From: Roseovarius sp.
Lineage (GTDB): Bacteria; Pseudomonadota; Alphaproteobacteria; Rhodobacterales; Rhodobacteraceae
Reading direction: 5' to 3'
NCBI GenBank assembly: GCA_027493545.1
Contig: JAOSKR010000001.1
Location: forward strand, 648,001-712,000
DNA: 64,000 nt
Made by a program: the position numbers and the translations under genes. Shown here piece after piece: positions 1-9,227 of this stretch (positions are counted from its first letter, which is position 1; every line of letters begins with the position of its first letter). The notes beneath the pieces are model-generated. The model was not told where the DNA came from, made no database searches, and saw only the letters and a program-made list of their open reading frames with translations.

Positions 1-99
1 GCCCTGCCAGCCGAGATAGAGGCTCAGCTCTATTTCGGCCGTGGCCGGGGCGGCGGTGAGCACGAGCGCGGCAATCGCGGATTTCAGATAACGGATCAT
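1..99 (-). CDS. Secreted protein, N-terminal fragment (runs off the window)
   Basis: Only the first 33 codons are inside the window, starting at ATG 99 and reading out of the left edge. The visible peptide [20 protein letters not shown] is a classical Sec signal peptide: basic start, hydrophobic core and a likely AxA cleavage site before residue 22, followed by [12 protein letters not shown] mature protein opening with alternating residues and an aromatic would fit an outer-membrane beta-barrel, but that is inference from a very short stretch. It is divergent from petA, so the region 100-333 holds both promoters. Confidence 0.6.
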   Translation of the reverse strand, partial: MIRYLKSAIAALVLTAAPATAEIELSLYLGWQG

Positions 100-333
100 G
101 GCTTTCGGTGTTCCGGCTCAAAGGTTAATTCGATTCTCACTATATCTTGCCGCCATTCGTCACAAGGGCGACAGAGCCACACCATTGCAGAATCGCGGCG
201 AATGTGTACTGGACGCACCGGGCCAGCGCCGCTAAACACCGGATCGGTAACGTATCGGACGCCGCCTCCGACCAGGCGGCTTGCCCAAAGTCACAAGCCG
301 GGCCGGCCGCGGCCTCAGAACGGAGAATACCTC

Positions 334-909
334 GTGTCCCACGCAGCAGATCACGAAGGCACCCGGAGGGATTTCCTCTACTACGCCACCGCGGGTGTCG
401 GTGTTGTCACCACCGGAGCGGCGGTCTGGCCGCTCGTCAACCAGATGAACCCCTCGGCCGACGTTCAGGCGCTCAGCTCGATCCGCGTCGATATATCGGG
501 CGTCGAGCAGGGCACGCAACTGACGGTCAAGTGGCTGGGCAAGCCGGTGTTCATCCGCCGCCGCACCGAGGAAGAGATCGAGGCCGCACGCGCCGTCGAT
601 CTTTCCGAACTGGTCGACAAGAGCGCGGAAAACCGCAACGACATGTCGCTCGATGCCTCCGACGAGAACCGCACGCTCGACGAGGCCGGCGAATGGCTGG
701 TCATGATCGGTGTCTGCACCCATCTGGGCTGCGTGCCGATCGGCAATGCCGGCGACTATGCGCTCGAGGACGGCATCGGCGGCTGGTTCTGCCCCTGCCA
801 CGGCTCGCACTACGATACCTCGGGCCGCATCCGCAAAGGCCCCGCGCCGGAAAACCTCTGGGTGCCGGTGTCCGCATTCGTCGACGACTCGACGATCAAA
901 CTGGGATAG
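334..909 (+). CDS. petA: Ubiquinol-cytochrome c reductase, Rieske iron-sulfur subunit
   Basis: Rieske subunit of the cytochrome bc1 complex; it carries electrons from ubiquinol to cytochrome c1 at the periplasmic face. The 191-residue length matches Rhodobacter Rieske proteins. The N-terminus has a twin-arginine motif ([12 protein letters not shown]) followed by one hydrophobic segment, so it is a Tat-exported signal anchor. Cluster ligands are in CTHLGC (about residues 129-134) and CPCHGSH (about 152-158). I chose GTG 334 because GGAG sits about 8 bases upstream; an in-frame ATG at 202 would add 44 residues that look like untranslated leader. First gene of petABC; petB follows after 12 bases. 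Confidence 0.95.
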   Translation: MSHAADHEGTRRDFLYYATAGVGVVTTGAAVWPLVNQMNPSADVQALSSIRVDISGVEQGTQLTVKWLGKPVFIRRRTEEEIEAARAVDLSELVDKSAENRNDMSLDASDENRTLDEAGEWLVMIGVCTHLGCVPIGNAGDYALEDGIGGWFCPCHGSHYDTSGRIRKGPAPENLWVPVSAFVDDSTIKLG

Positions 910-921
910 GGGGGCGCAAGA

Positions 922-2244
922 ATGTCCGGAATTCCGCACGATCACTACGAACCCAAGACGGGCGCCGAAAAGTGGCTGCACCGCCGCCTGCCCATCGTCA
1001 GCCTGCTTTATGACACGCTGATGATCCCCACGCCCAGGAACCTGAACTGGTGGTGGATCTGGGGCATTGTCCTCGCGTTCTGCCTGGTGCTGCAGATCGT
1101 CACCGGCATCGTGCTGGCGATGCATTACACCCCGCATGTCGACATGGCCTTTGCCTCGGTCGAGCACATCATGCGCAACGTCAATGGCGGGCACATGCTG
1201 CGCTATCTGCACGCCAACGGCGGGTCGCTCTTCTTCCTCGCCGTCTATATCCACATCTTTCGCGGGCTCTATTACGGCTCCTACAAGGCCCCGCGCGAGA
1301 TCACCTGGATTATCGGCATGCTGATATACCTGTGCATGATGGGCACCGCCTTCATGGGCTATGTGCTGCCCTGGGGGCAGATGTCGTTCTGGGGCGCCAC
1401 GGTGATCACCGGGCTCTTCGGCGCCATTCCGTTCATCGGCGACGCGCTGCAGACCTGGCTGCTGGGCGGACCGGCGGTGGACAACGCCACCCTCAACCGC
1501 TTCTTCTCGCTGCACTACCTGCTGCCCTTCGTCATCGCGGCGCTGGTCGTGGTGCATATCTGGGCCTTCCACACCACCGGCAACAACAACCCCACCGGGG
1601 TCGAGGTGCGCCGCGCCTCCAAGGCCGAGGCGGAAAAGGACACGCTGCCGTTCTGGCCCTATTTCGTGATCAAGGACCTCTTCGCGATGGTCGTCATCCT
1701 GGTGGTGTTCTTCGCCATCGTCGGCTTCATGCCCAACTATCTGGGCCACCCCGACAACTACATCGAGGCCAACCCGCTGGTGACGCCGCCGCATATCGTG
1801 CCGGAATGGTACTTCCTGCCGTTCTACGCGATCCTGCGCGCCTTCACCTCGGATGTCTGGGTGGTGATGGCGGCGAGCTGGATCACCGGCGGCATCATCA
1901 ACGCCAAGTTCTTTGGCGTGCTGGCGATGTTCGGCTCGATCGTCGTGATGGCGCTGGTGCCGTGGCTCGACACCTCGTCGGTGCGCTCGGGCCGCTACCG
2001 GCCGATGTTCAAGTGGTGGTTCTGGCTCATGGTGGTCGACTTCGTGGTGCTGATGTGGTGCGGCGCCCAGCCGGCGGAGCCGCCCTATTCGACGATCTCG
2101 CTGATCGGCTCGGCCTACTGGTTCGCCTACTTCCTGGTCATCCTGCCGGTGCTCGGCGTGATCGAGAAGCCCGAGGCGCAGCCCGAGACCATCGAGGACG
2201 ATTTCAAGGCGCATTACGGCAAAGCCGAAACGCCGGCCGAGTGA
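922..2244 (+). CDS. petB: Cytochrome b of the bc1 complex
   Basis: Membrane core of the cytochrome bc1 complex, holding hemes bL and bH and both quinone sites. It has 440 residues, close to Rhodobacter cytochrome b (about 437-445). Heme-ligand histidine pairs are visible in RYLHANGG and [12 protein letters not shown] in helix B, and in SLHYLLPF and VVHIWAFH in helix D. The Qo-site [15 protein letters not shown] motif is intact. Eight membrane helices can be traced. ATG 922 is preceded by a GGGGGGCG purine stretch. Between petA (12-base gap) and petC (16-base gap), so one operon. Confidence 0.97.
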   Translation: MSGIPHDHYEPKTGAEKWLHRRLPIVSLLYDTLMIPTPRNLNWWWIWGIVLAFCLVLQIVTGIVLAMHYTPHVDMAFASVEHIMRNVNGGHMLRYLHANGGSLFFLAVYIHIFRGLYYGSYKAPREITWIIGMLIYLCMMGTAFMGYVLPWGQMSFWGATVITGLFGAIPFIGDALQTWLLGGPAVDNATLNRFFSLHYLLPFVIAALVVVHIWAFHTTGNNNPTGVEVRRASKAEAEKDTLPFWPYFVIKDLFAMVVILVVFFAIVGFMPNYLGHPDNYIEANPLVTPPHIVPEWYFLPFYAILRAFTSDVWVVMAASWITGGIINAKFFGVLAMFGSIVVMALVPWLDTSSVRSGRYRPMFKWWFWLMVVDFVVLMWCGAQPAEPPYSTISLIGSAYWFAYFLVILPVLGVIEKPEAQPETIEDDFKAHYGKAETPAE

Positions 2245-2260
2245 GAGAGGAAACGGGATC

Positions 2261-3052
2261 ATGCTGAAGAAACTTGCGATCACCGCAGTCGCCGCCCTGA
2301 CCCTTTCCGGCGCCGCCGCGCTGGCGGCCGGGGGCGAGGATCATATCAAGGATGTGGCGTTCTCCTTCGAGGGGCCGTTCGGAACCTATGACCGCAACCA
2401 GCTCCAACGCGGGCTGCAGGTCTATACGGAGGTCTGCTCGTCCTGCCACGGGCTGAAATACGTGCCGCTGCGGACGCTGGGCGACGAGGGCGGGCCGCAA
2501 CTGCCCGAGGACCAGGTGCGCGCCTATGCGGAAAACTACGAGGTCTTCGACGCCGAACTCGACGACTACCGCGCCTCCCTGCCAACCGACCATTTCCCGG
2601 GGTCGGGCGACCCCAACGCTCCCGACCTCAGCCTGATGGCCAAGGCGCGGGCGGGCTTTCACGGGCCCTACGGCACCGGGATCAACCAGCTCTTCAAGGG
2701 TATCGGCGGGCCGGAATACATCGTCTCGATCCTGACCGGCTATACCGACGAGGACAAGGATGAGGCCGGGACGCTGTTCTACGAGAACACGGCCTTTCCC
2801 GGTGGCTGGATCGCCATGGCGGCGCCACTTTACGGCGATGACGTGGAATACGCCGACGGCACCGAAGCCACCATCGAGCAGGAGGCCGAGGACGTCGCTG
2901 CCTTCCTGATGTGGGCGGCCGAGCCCAAGATGATGGACCGCAAGCAGGCCGGTCTGACCGGGGTTATCCTGCTCACGGTACTCGCGGTGCTGCTCTATCT
3001 CACCAACAAGCGGATCTGGGCACCGATCAAGGGCAGGAAGACGACAACCTGA
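2261..3052 (+). CDS. petC: Cytochrome c1
   Basis: Heme-c subunit of cytochrome bc1 that takes electrons from the Rieske centre and passes them to soluble or membrane cytochrome c. It has 263 residues: a cleavable signal peptide ([20 protein letters not shown], cleaved near residue 23), the c-heme site CSSCH at 59-63, a probable Met axial ligand in WIAMAAPLY, and a C-terminal membrane anchor ([14 protein letters not shown]) ending in basic residues. A strong GAGAGGAAACGGGATC ribosome-binding region precedes ATG 2261. Last gene of petABC; a rho-independent terminator follows about 30 bases after the stop. Confidence 0.96.
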   Translation: MLKKLAITAVAALTLSGAAALAAGGEDHIKDVAFSFEGPFGTYDRNQLQRGLQVYTEVCSSCHGLKYVPLRTLGDEGGPQLPEDQVRAYAENYEVFDAELDDYRASLPTDHFPGSGDPNAPDLSLMAKARAGFHGPYGTGINQLFKGIGGPEYIVSILTGYTDEDKDEAGTLFYENTAFPGGWIAMAAPLYGDDVEYADGTEATIEQEAEDVAAFLMWAAEPKMMDRKQAGLTGVILLTVLAVLLYLTNKRIWAPIKGRKTTT

Positions 3053-3083
3053 CGTCCGGGCCTTTCGCGGACCTTCCTTTTGA

Positions 3084-3109
3084 CCCCCGCCTTCCCGGCG
3101 GGGGTTTTT
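3084..3109 (+). terminator. Rho-independent terminator after petABC
   Basis: A perfect 8-bp GC stem (CCCCCGCC at 3084-3091 with GGCGGGGG at 3097-3104), a 5-base loop and a TTTTT tail (3105-3109). It lies 31 bases after the petC stop, so it ends the petABC transcript. Its position also insulates the convergent rlmH gene. Confidence 0.9.
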
Positions 3110-3201
3110 CGTGGTCCCGACGGCCGCCGGCCCTTTTCTGATCTGGATTATCCCGGGCAGCGGCAGGGGGCGCGTTTTCTGTCGCCTTGCCGCCTGTCCG
3201 G

Positions 3202-3673
3202 TCAGGCGCGATGATAGGGTGTTCCCGCCAGGATCGCGGCGGCACGGTAGAGCTGTTCGGCCAGCATCACGCGGACCAGCATATGCGGCCACACCATCGG
3301 CCCGAACGACAGCGCCAGATCGGCGCCTTGCCGCAGGCCGGGCTCGAGCCCGTCTGCGCCCCCCGATCAGAAACGCCGCATCGGTCCGGCCCTCGTCGCG
3401 CCAGCGCGCGAGGAGCGCGGCAAAGTCCGGTGACCCCAGCAATCGGCCACGCTCGTCCAGCGCCACCCTGACCGCGCCGGCGGGGATCGACCGTTCCAGC
3501 AGCGCCCCTTCGGCGGCGCGCCCGCCGCCCTTGCGGTCGTCAACCTCGTGAACGTCGGCCGGGCCCAGCGCCAGCGGCCGCCCGGTCCGTCCGAAGCGGG
3601 CGAGATAGTCGTCGCACAGTTCGCGTTCGGGGCCGGCGCGCAACCGGCCCACGGCGCAGATGCGAACACGCAT
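3202..3673 (-). CDS. rlmH: 23S rRNA (pseudouridine-1915-N3)-methyltransferase
   Basis: RlmH methylates pseudouridine 1915 in helix 69 of 23S rRNA. The N-terminus [20 protein letters not shown] and the C-terminus [18 protein letters not shown]...[15 protein letters not shown] are family hallmarks, but they are in different frames. The SAM-binding FLIGGADG loop is broken by a six-C run at 3359-3364 where five would restore the frame; repaired length is 156 residues, the normal size. The indel is probably a sequencing error. Starts directly after the rsfS stop codon with no spacer, so it is translationally coupled to rsfS. Confidence 0.9.
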
Positions 3674-4066
3674 TCAGCCCGGCAGGGCCGCGGCCTGCTG
3701 GCTGGGCAGCCACATCTTTTCAAGCTGGTAGAAGGCCCGCACCTCGGGGCGGAAGACATGGACGATCACGTCGCCGGTGTCGATCAGCACCCAGTCGCCG
3801 GCGTCCTTGCCCTCGAGCTTGGTCGCGATGCCGAGATCGGTCTTGAGCCGCTCGGCCAGCTTTTCGGAAATCGAGATGACATGACGGTTCGACCGGCCCG
3901 AGCAGATCACCATGTAATCGCCAATCGCGGTCTTGCCGCGCAGATCGATCTGCACGATCTCCTCGGCCTTGTCTTCGTCGAGTGAGGAAAGGATGCGCGC
4001 AAGCTGTGTCTCGCTCGTCGCGCCTGGCGGGGGCGTCAGCCCTTGCGCCGCAGGGTCGGCGGCCAT
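3674..4066 (-). CDS. rsfS: Ribosomal silencing factor RsfS
   Basis: RsfS (Iojap/YbeB family) binds ribosomal protein L14 and blocks 50S-30S joining under nutrient limitation. It has 130 residues. The family core is visible: KAEEIVQIDLRGKTAIGDYM, VICSGRSNRHVISISEKL, DAGDWVLIDTGDVIVHVFRPEVR and FYQLEKMW. The N-terminal 20 residues (Pro/Ala rich) are less conserved, and an internal start cannot be excluded. Immediately upstream of rlmH, the widely conserved rsfS-rlmH pair. Confidence 0.93.
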   Translation of the reverse strand: MAADPAAQGLTPPPGATSETQLARILSSLDEDKAEEIVQIDLRGKTAIGDYMVICSGRSNRHVISISEKLAERLKTDLGIATKLEGKDAGDWVLIDTGDVIVHVFRPEVRAFYQLEKMWLPSQQAAALPG

Positions 4067-4226
4067 CGCCGCGTCAGCCGTAAAAGACAGGACATCGTCC
4101 TCCGTCGTTATGCACCGATCCGCCCCGATGCCGGGCGTAACAGAAAGGTAACAACCAAAGCGCGATATTTCAATGAAGGCCGGTACGACAGCGGGTCAGC
4201 GTGGCGATTTTACGCCAAGAGGGGGC

Positions 4227-5592
4227 TCAGCCGCCGGTTGCCTCGGGCACAGCCGGGGCGGAGTCCGGTCCCGGCGCGTCGCCCAGCATCCGCACTTCGC
4301 GCTGCGGGAACGGGATCGAAATGCCGTTCTCGCGAAACGCGTCCCAAAGGGCGAGGTAGACATTACCGCGGATATTGGTCAGCCCGGCGGTGGGATCGGA
4401 AATCCAGAAGCGCAGGACATAGTCGATCGAGCTGTCGCCGAAACCGACGATGTGGCAGACCGGCTGCTTGAAGCTCAGTACCCGTTCGACGCCTTGCGCC
4501 GCCGCGATGGCGATAAGGCGCACGTCGTGCGGGTCGTCGTGGTAGGCCGTGCCGAAATGGACATCCAGCCGGACGAAATCGTTCGAATGCGACCAGTTGA
4601 CCACCTGCCCGGTGATCAGGTCCTCGTTGGGGATCAGGTATTCCTTGCCGTCCCGCGTGGTGATCGAGACATAGCGCGCACCGAGGCTGTTGATCCAGCC
4701 GAAGGTCTCGCCCAGGGAGATCACGTCGCCCGGCTTGATCGACTTGTCGAGCAGGATGATGATGCCCGAGACGAGGTTCGAGACCACCTTCTGCAGGCCG
4801 AAGCCCAGACCGACGCCGACCGCGCCGGAAAAGACCGCGAGCCCGGTCAGATCGACCCCGACCACCTTAAGCCCGAGGAAGAAGGCGGCGCCATAGAGCA
4901 CCAGTTGCAAGAACTTGATCGCCAGAACCTGCATCGAGGGCGAGATTTCGGCGTTGCGCCGGATCCGGGCGGCGGTCGTCATCGAGATGAAGCGCGCGCC
5001 GACGCTCAGCGCGACGATGGCCACACCCGCCTGCAGGATGACCCAGAGCGACAGGTGTACGTCACCGAGTTCGATGGCGGCGCTGTCGAGCAGGCTCTGC
5101 GCTTCGTCGGTCAGCCCGAGGATGGCGAGCGTGACCCATGTCCAGCCGACATAGCGCACCGTCGAGCGCGCAAAGTTATTGATGATCAGCCGGGTGACGA
5201 TGGCGATCACCAGCCATGCGAGCGCCAGCTGCCCCACGAATACCAGCAGATACGACCGGCTGGGCCAGGTCACCTCGCGCATCACCCAGACCAGCGGCCA
5301 GATCATGATCACGAAGAACACCAGCCGCAGCCGCCGGTGCAGCAGCACCAAAAAGCGCATGCGCCATTTCGGCCAGCCTTCGCGGCCCCGCATCCAGTCG
5401 TAAAAGCGCGGGCCGAGACCCATTCGCAGAAGATGGGCGACGATGATCAGCCCCAGGACGATTAGCGCCTGATAGGCGTTCCAGGGCCTGAGCAGGCCGA
5501 GCCCGAAGCCCTCGATCTGGTCCCAGATGCCCAGTACGATGTCCAGGGAGCCCGTCGGGCTTCCCGGTGGGGGTGGCTGTCCCTTCCGCCAT
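4227..5592 (-). CDS. MscS-family mechanosensitive ion channel
   Basis: Small-conductance mechanosensitive channel, inner membrane, protecting against osmotic downshock. About 454 residues after repair. Several N-terminal membrane helices (about residues 20-250) precede the pore helix and upper beta domain: SGAVGVGLGFGLQKVVSNLV then SGIIILLDKSIKPGDVI, the MscS signature. The reading frame opens at about 5560; a start at ATG 5592 (MAEGTATP) can be joined if one base is removed from the G run 5569-5573. That repair is plausible but not proven, and the true start could lie nearer SLDIVLGIW. No operon partner is evident. Confidence 0.82.
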
Positions 5593-5693
5593 GGTGAAAG
5601 ATTTGCACGCGCGCCGGGTTCGGGCAAGTCCGGTCTGGACAAGGATCGCACGCGGCTTAGGCTCGGCCCCCCATGAACCTGCCGGAGACCGCC

Positions 5694-6619
5694 ATGACCA
5701 CCGTCCTTCTCACCCATGACGATTGCCTGATGCACATCTCCCCGCCCGGACACCCCGAGCGGGTGGCGCGGCTCGAACATCTCCTGCCGGCACTCAAGGG
5801 CAAGGCGCTGATCCGCGAGGAGGCGCCCAAGGCGAGCGAGGATGATCTCTGTCTGACGCACCCGCCCCGCCATGTGGCGCGCATCCGCGACGCGGTGCCG
5901 GTCGAGGGGCTGGTGCTGCTTGATGGCGACACGTTTCTCTCGCCGGGCTCGTGGCGCGCGGCGCTGCGCGCGGCCGGCGGGGCGATAAGGGCGGTCGACA
6001 TGGTGATGGCCGGTGAGGCGGCGAACGCCTTTGTTGCCGCCCGCCCGCCCGGGCATCACGCCGAGACGGAGACGCCGATGGGCTTCTGTCTCTTCGGCAA
6101 TGTCGCGATCGCGGCGAAACACGCGCTCGAGCGGCACGGGCTGGGGCGGGTGGCGGTGGTCGATTTCGACGTTCACCACGGCAACGGCACTCAGGATCTG
6201 CTGCGCGACGAGCCTCGCGCGCTGGCGATCTCGTCACACCAGATGCCGCTCTGGCCCGGCACCGGGCGGGCCGAGGAGCGCGGGCCGCACGGCAACCTGC
6301 TGAACCTGCCACTGGCGCCCGGAACGGCGGGCGCGGCCTTTCGCGCGGCCTATGAGGCCGAGGTCTTTCCCGCGCTCGAGGCGTTCGCGCCCGAGTTCCT
6401 GCTGATCTCGGCGGGGTTTGACGCCCACAAGGCCGACCCGCTGGCCAACCTGATGCTCGAGGCCGCGGATTTCGCCTGGGTCACCGAGCGGCTGTGCGAG
6501 ATTGCCGGTCGGCTCTGCTCCGGCCGGGTGGTGTCGTGCCTCGAGGGGGCTACGATCTCGGGGCGCTGGCGGCAAGCGGTGCCGCCCATGTCGATGCGCT
6601 GATTCGTGCGGGCGGCTAG
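5694..6619 (+). CDS. Histone-deacetylase-like (acetoin utilization family) hydrolase
   Basis: Zinc-dependent deacetylase of the HDAC/AcuC/acetylpolyamine-amidohydrolase superfamily. Visible signatures are ARPPGHHAE (active-site His pair), VVDFDVHHGNGTQ (zinc Asp and His) and LISAGFDAHKADPL (second zinc Asp). The C-terminus is shifted: a five-G run at 6545-6549 needs a sixth G, after which LEGGYDLGALAASGAAHVDA continues to TAG 6617-6619, giving 308 residues. I chose ATG 5694 over ATG 5673 because GGAG lies 6 bases before it. Substrate is unknown; bacterial relatives act on acetylated polyamines or small amides. Confidence 0.88.
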
Positions 6620-6745
6620 AGTGTGTCGCGTCTGATCATATCCGATACCCGTCCCGGCCTTGGGCCGGATCTCCTTTCGCGATGGCGAGGCCCCGGGTCA
6701 CGCCCGGGGCGGGTGAACAACCGATCAGACGCGACGCGCCCTAGC
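6617..6745. repeat. Composite intergenic inverted-repeat element, copy 1
   Basis: The arms GTCGCGTCTGATC (6625-6637) and GATCAGACGCGAC (6723-6735) are perfect inverted repeats 85 bases apart. The left edge includes the TAG stop codon of the deacetylase-like gene, and the right edge ends CTAG. Inside lies the 21-base palindrome at 6690-6710. A diverged copy with the same inner palindrome and the same GCGAC-CG-CCTAG right end occurs at 50990-51126. No coding capacity and no transposase, so it looks like a miniature dispersed repeat. Confidence 0.7.
6690..6710. repeat. 21-base palindrome GCCCCGGG-TCACG-CCCGGGGC
   Basis: Perfect 8-bp arms around a 5-base centre. One of five 21-base palindromes in this window (others at 9203, 24366, 24402, 24448 and 51072, counting this as the first of six positions), all between genes. 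The arms vary between copies but always stay complementary. Confidence 0.75.
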
Positions 6746-6852
6746 GTTTCGCGACGGATCGTCCGGCGGGAACCTCCGGGCAGCGCCCGCCATGGGGGCG
6801 GGCGGACCGTCGATGATCATATGGACGATGCTCCGAGCGAGCCCGACAAGCT

Positions 6853-7566
6853 TCAGCCGCGCCCGATATAGGGCATCTTGGTCGCCATCACGGTCATGAA
6901 CTGCACGTTCGCCTCCGCCGGCAGCCCGGCCATGTAGAGCACCGCCCGCGCCACATCCGCCACCGCCATCGTCTGCGCGTCGGGCTGGGTCGCCTTCAGC
7001 GCCGCCACCATCGGGGTCTCGGCGTTGCCGATGTCGATCTGCCCGCAGGCGATATCGAAGGCGCGCCCGTCGAGCGACAGGCTGCGCGTCAGCCCGGTCA
7101 CGGCGTGCTTGGTGGTAGTGTAGCAGACCGATCCCGGCCGCGGCACATGCGCCGAAATCGAGCCGTTGTTGACGATCCGGCCGCCCTGCGGTTTCTGCCG
7201 CCGCATCTGCGCAAAGGCCAGCCGTGCGGCGATGAACATGCCGCGCAGGTTCACCACCACCACCTTGTCGAACTCTTCGACCGGCACCTCGTCGATGGGG
7301 GCGGAAGGGCCGAAGATGCCGGCGTTGTTGAAGAGCAGATCGAGCCGCCCGGCCGCGTCCGCGAAGTGTGCGAAGGCGGCCTCCATCGCGCCGGCGTCGG
7401 TGACGTCGGCGGGCAGGGCGGTGGCGCCCGTATGGGCCGCCGCCATCTCGTGCAGTGGCGCGGCGCTGCGGGCGATCAGCCCCACCCGCCAGCCCTCGGC
7501 CAAAAGCGCCTCGGCCACCGCCCGGCCGATGCCCGAACTGGCGCCGGTCACGATCGCGGTCCTCAT
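6853..7566 (-). CDS. Short-chain dehydrogenase/reductase
   Basis: NAD(P)-dependent classical SDR of 237 residues. The cofactor loop is TGASSGIGRAV near the N-terminus, the structural motif is LFNNAGIFG, and the catalytic Ser-Tyr-Lys set reads NNGSISAH...CYTTTKHAVTG. The substrate cannot be told from sequence. ATG 7566 overlaps the stop of the upstream helicase gene by four bases (ATGA), so the two are translationally coupled although their functions look unrelated. Ends near a 230-base spacer with a composite repeat. Confidence 0.9.
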   Translation of the reverse strand: MRTAIVTGASSGIGRAVAEALLAEGWRVGLIARSAAPLHEMAAAHTGATALPADVTDAGAMEAAFAHFADAAGRLDLLFNNAGIFGPSAPIDEVPVEEFDKVVVVNLRGMFIAARLAFAQMRRQKPQGGRIVNNGSISAHVPRPGSVCYTTTKHAVTGLTRSLSLDGRAFDIACGQIDIGNAETPMVAALKATQPDAQTMAVADVARAVLYMAGLPAEANVQFMTVMATKMPYIGRG

Positions 7567-9086
7567 GCCTCTGCCTCCAGCCGCAGTTCCGCCGGCGCGG
7601 CGGCGAGGTCGTCCACCCCCAGCGGCGCTGACGGTTTCGACAGCCGGTTGCGCACCACCCAGTGCAGCCGCGCCTCGGCCCGCGTGACCGCGACATAGGC
7701 GAGGCGCTTCCACAGCGGCTGGCCGGCCTCAGAGCGCCCCATCCGGGCGGCGGCGAAAAGATCGGGGGCAAAGACCTGCACGTCCGGCCACTGGCTGCCC
7801 TGCGCCTTGTGGATGGTCACCGCCGCCCCGTGCAGGAACGTGGCGCCCATCTGTGCGGCGAAGGGGATGAAGGGCTCTTCCTCGTCCGGCATCTCGATCT
7901 TGACGATCGAGGCGGCGGAAAGCTGTGGCTCCTCGGCGCCGATAACATGCAGGCGCGAAAAACCGGGCTTGCGGCCGGGGCCGAGATAGATCACCTGCGC
8001 GCCCCGGATCAGGCCGCGGGCCTCCAGATCCAGCCGCTTGCGCCGGTGCCTGAGCGGCAGCTCGATACCGTCGCAGATGAGCGGCTCGCCCGGCAGGAGC
8101 GCGTCCTGGGGCGCGTCGTGAACCGCCCGGAACGCCTGGATCAGGCGGATGCGGGTGGCGTTGCGCCACACCAGCACCGGCGAGCGCGCCATCAGATCGA
8201 CCTCGACCCGTTTCGCCCAGCGCACCCGGTCGTCGCGGCGGGAAGCGTCCTCGATCAGGCGCTCGAATTCCTCGAACCCCAGATCCGGATCGCCCAGCGC
8301 GTGGGCGAGATCGAGGATCGGGTTGTCGGCCGCCTGGCGGTGGATGCGGTGCAGCTCCAGCTTTGCGGGCGCGGGCAGGGCGTCGAACACCATCCCGCCC
8401 TCGCCCTTGACCGGCGGCAGTTGTGCGGGGTCGCCAAAAAGCACCAGCGTCGGGAATATTTCCCTGAGGTCGTCGAACTGGCGGGCGTCGAGCATCGACG
8501 CCTCGTCGACCAGACCGATGTCGAGCGGCGTCTCGCGCCGCGTCCAGCCGGTGATGAAGTCCGACCCGCGCAGGCCCGCCGCCGCCAGCGCCCCGGGAAT
8601 CGACTTGTGGGATCGGTAAAAGGCCTGTGCCCGGTCGAGCGCCGTCTCGGTCAGCCCCTCGATCTGCGGCCGCTCGCCCTCTTCCGCCAGCCATTCGGCA
8701 ATCTTTTCGTATTCGGGGTCGTAGACCGGAGTATAGAGGATGCGGTGGATGGTGGTGGCGGGCACGCCGCGCATCCGCAGCACGCTGGCCGCCTTGTTGG
8801 TCGGCGCCAGGATCGCCAGGGTGCGGCGGTCGGGGCGCGGCCGCCCTTCCCAGTCGCCCGAAACGGTCTCGACGCCGGCCTCCTCGAGGGCGCGAAAGAG
8901 CGCGGCCAGGAGCAGCGTCTTGCCCGACCCGGCCTTGCCGGTCACCGCCATGACCGTACCCTCGCGGTCGCGCGGGGGCGTCAGCGCTCCCGCGTCGATA
9001 TCGACGCCGGCGCCGCGCAGCATGGCGGCGATGCGGTCATGGGCCTCGGCCTGGTCCTCGGAATATGCCGGTGTGGTTCGGGACAT
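7563..9086 (-). CDS. RecD-like superfamily 1 DNA helicase / ATP-dependent exonuclease
   Basis: Helicase of 507 residues related to RecD/Dda rather than to a full RecBCD subunit. Walker A is VTGKAGSGKTLLL (about residues 48-60), Walker B is LVDEASMLDARQFDD, then VLFGDPAQLPPV (motif III), and near the C-terminus AVTIHKAQGSQWPDV and YVAVTRAEARLHW (motifs V and VI, UvrD_C_2-like). No RecB or RecC neighbour is present, so it probably works alone in repair or replication-fork processing. It is followed with a four-base overlap by the SDR gene. Confidence 0.9.
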   Translation of the reverse strand: MSRTTPAYSEDQAEAHDRIAAMLRGAGVDIDAGALTPPRDREGTVMAVTGKAGSGKTLLLAALFRALEEAGVETVSGDWEGRPRPDRRTLAILAPTNKAASVLRMRGVPATTIHRILYTPVYDPEYEKIAEWLAEEGERPQIEGLTETALDRAQAFYRSHKSIPGALAAAGLRGSDFITGWTRRETPLDIGLVDEASMLDARQFDDLREIFPTLVLFGDPAQLPPVKGEGGMVFDALPAPAKLELHRIHRQAADNPILDLAHALGDPDLGFEEFERLIEDASRRDDRVRWAKRVEVDLMARSPVLVWRNATRIRLIQAFRAVHDAPQDALLPGEPLICDGIELPLRHRRKRLDLEARGLIRGAQVIYLGPGRKPGFSRLHVIGAEEPQLSAASIVKIEMPDEEEPFIPFAAQMGATFLHGAAVTIHKAQGSQWPDVQVFAPDLFAAARMGRSEAGQPLWKRLAYVAVTRAEARLHWVVRNRLSKPSAPLGVDDLAAAPAELRLEAEA

Positions 9087-9202
9087 GGCGCGACCCTAGC
9101 GCGCGGCCGCGTGGCCGACCAGCGAAAGCGGCAATTGGAGAGTCGCGTCCGCAAGGCGCACGCCGCGGACGCGATCCGGGGCCTCCGGCGGTTGGGCGAG
9201 AG

Positions 9203-9223
9203 GTCCCGGGTCAGGCCCGGGAC
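9203..9223. repeat. 21-base palindrome GTCCCGGG-TCAGG-CCCGGGAC
   Basis: Perfect 8-bp arms, 5-base centre, just after the ccr stop codon and before the helicase start. Same family as the palindromes at 6690, 24366, 24402, 24448 and 51072. Confidence 0.8.
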
Positions 9224-9227
9224 GGAC

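Noticed and set aside
232..2283. A 680-codon open frame opposite petAB
   Set aside because: Fully antisense to petA and petB; a shadow produced by high GC.
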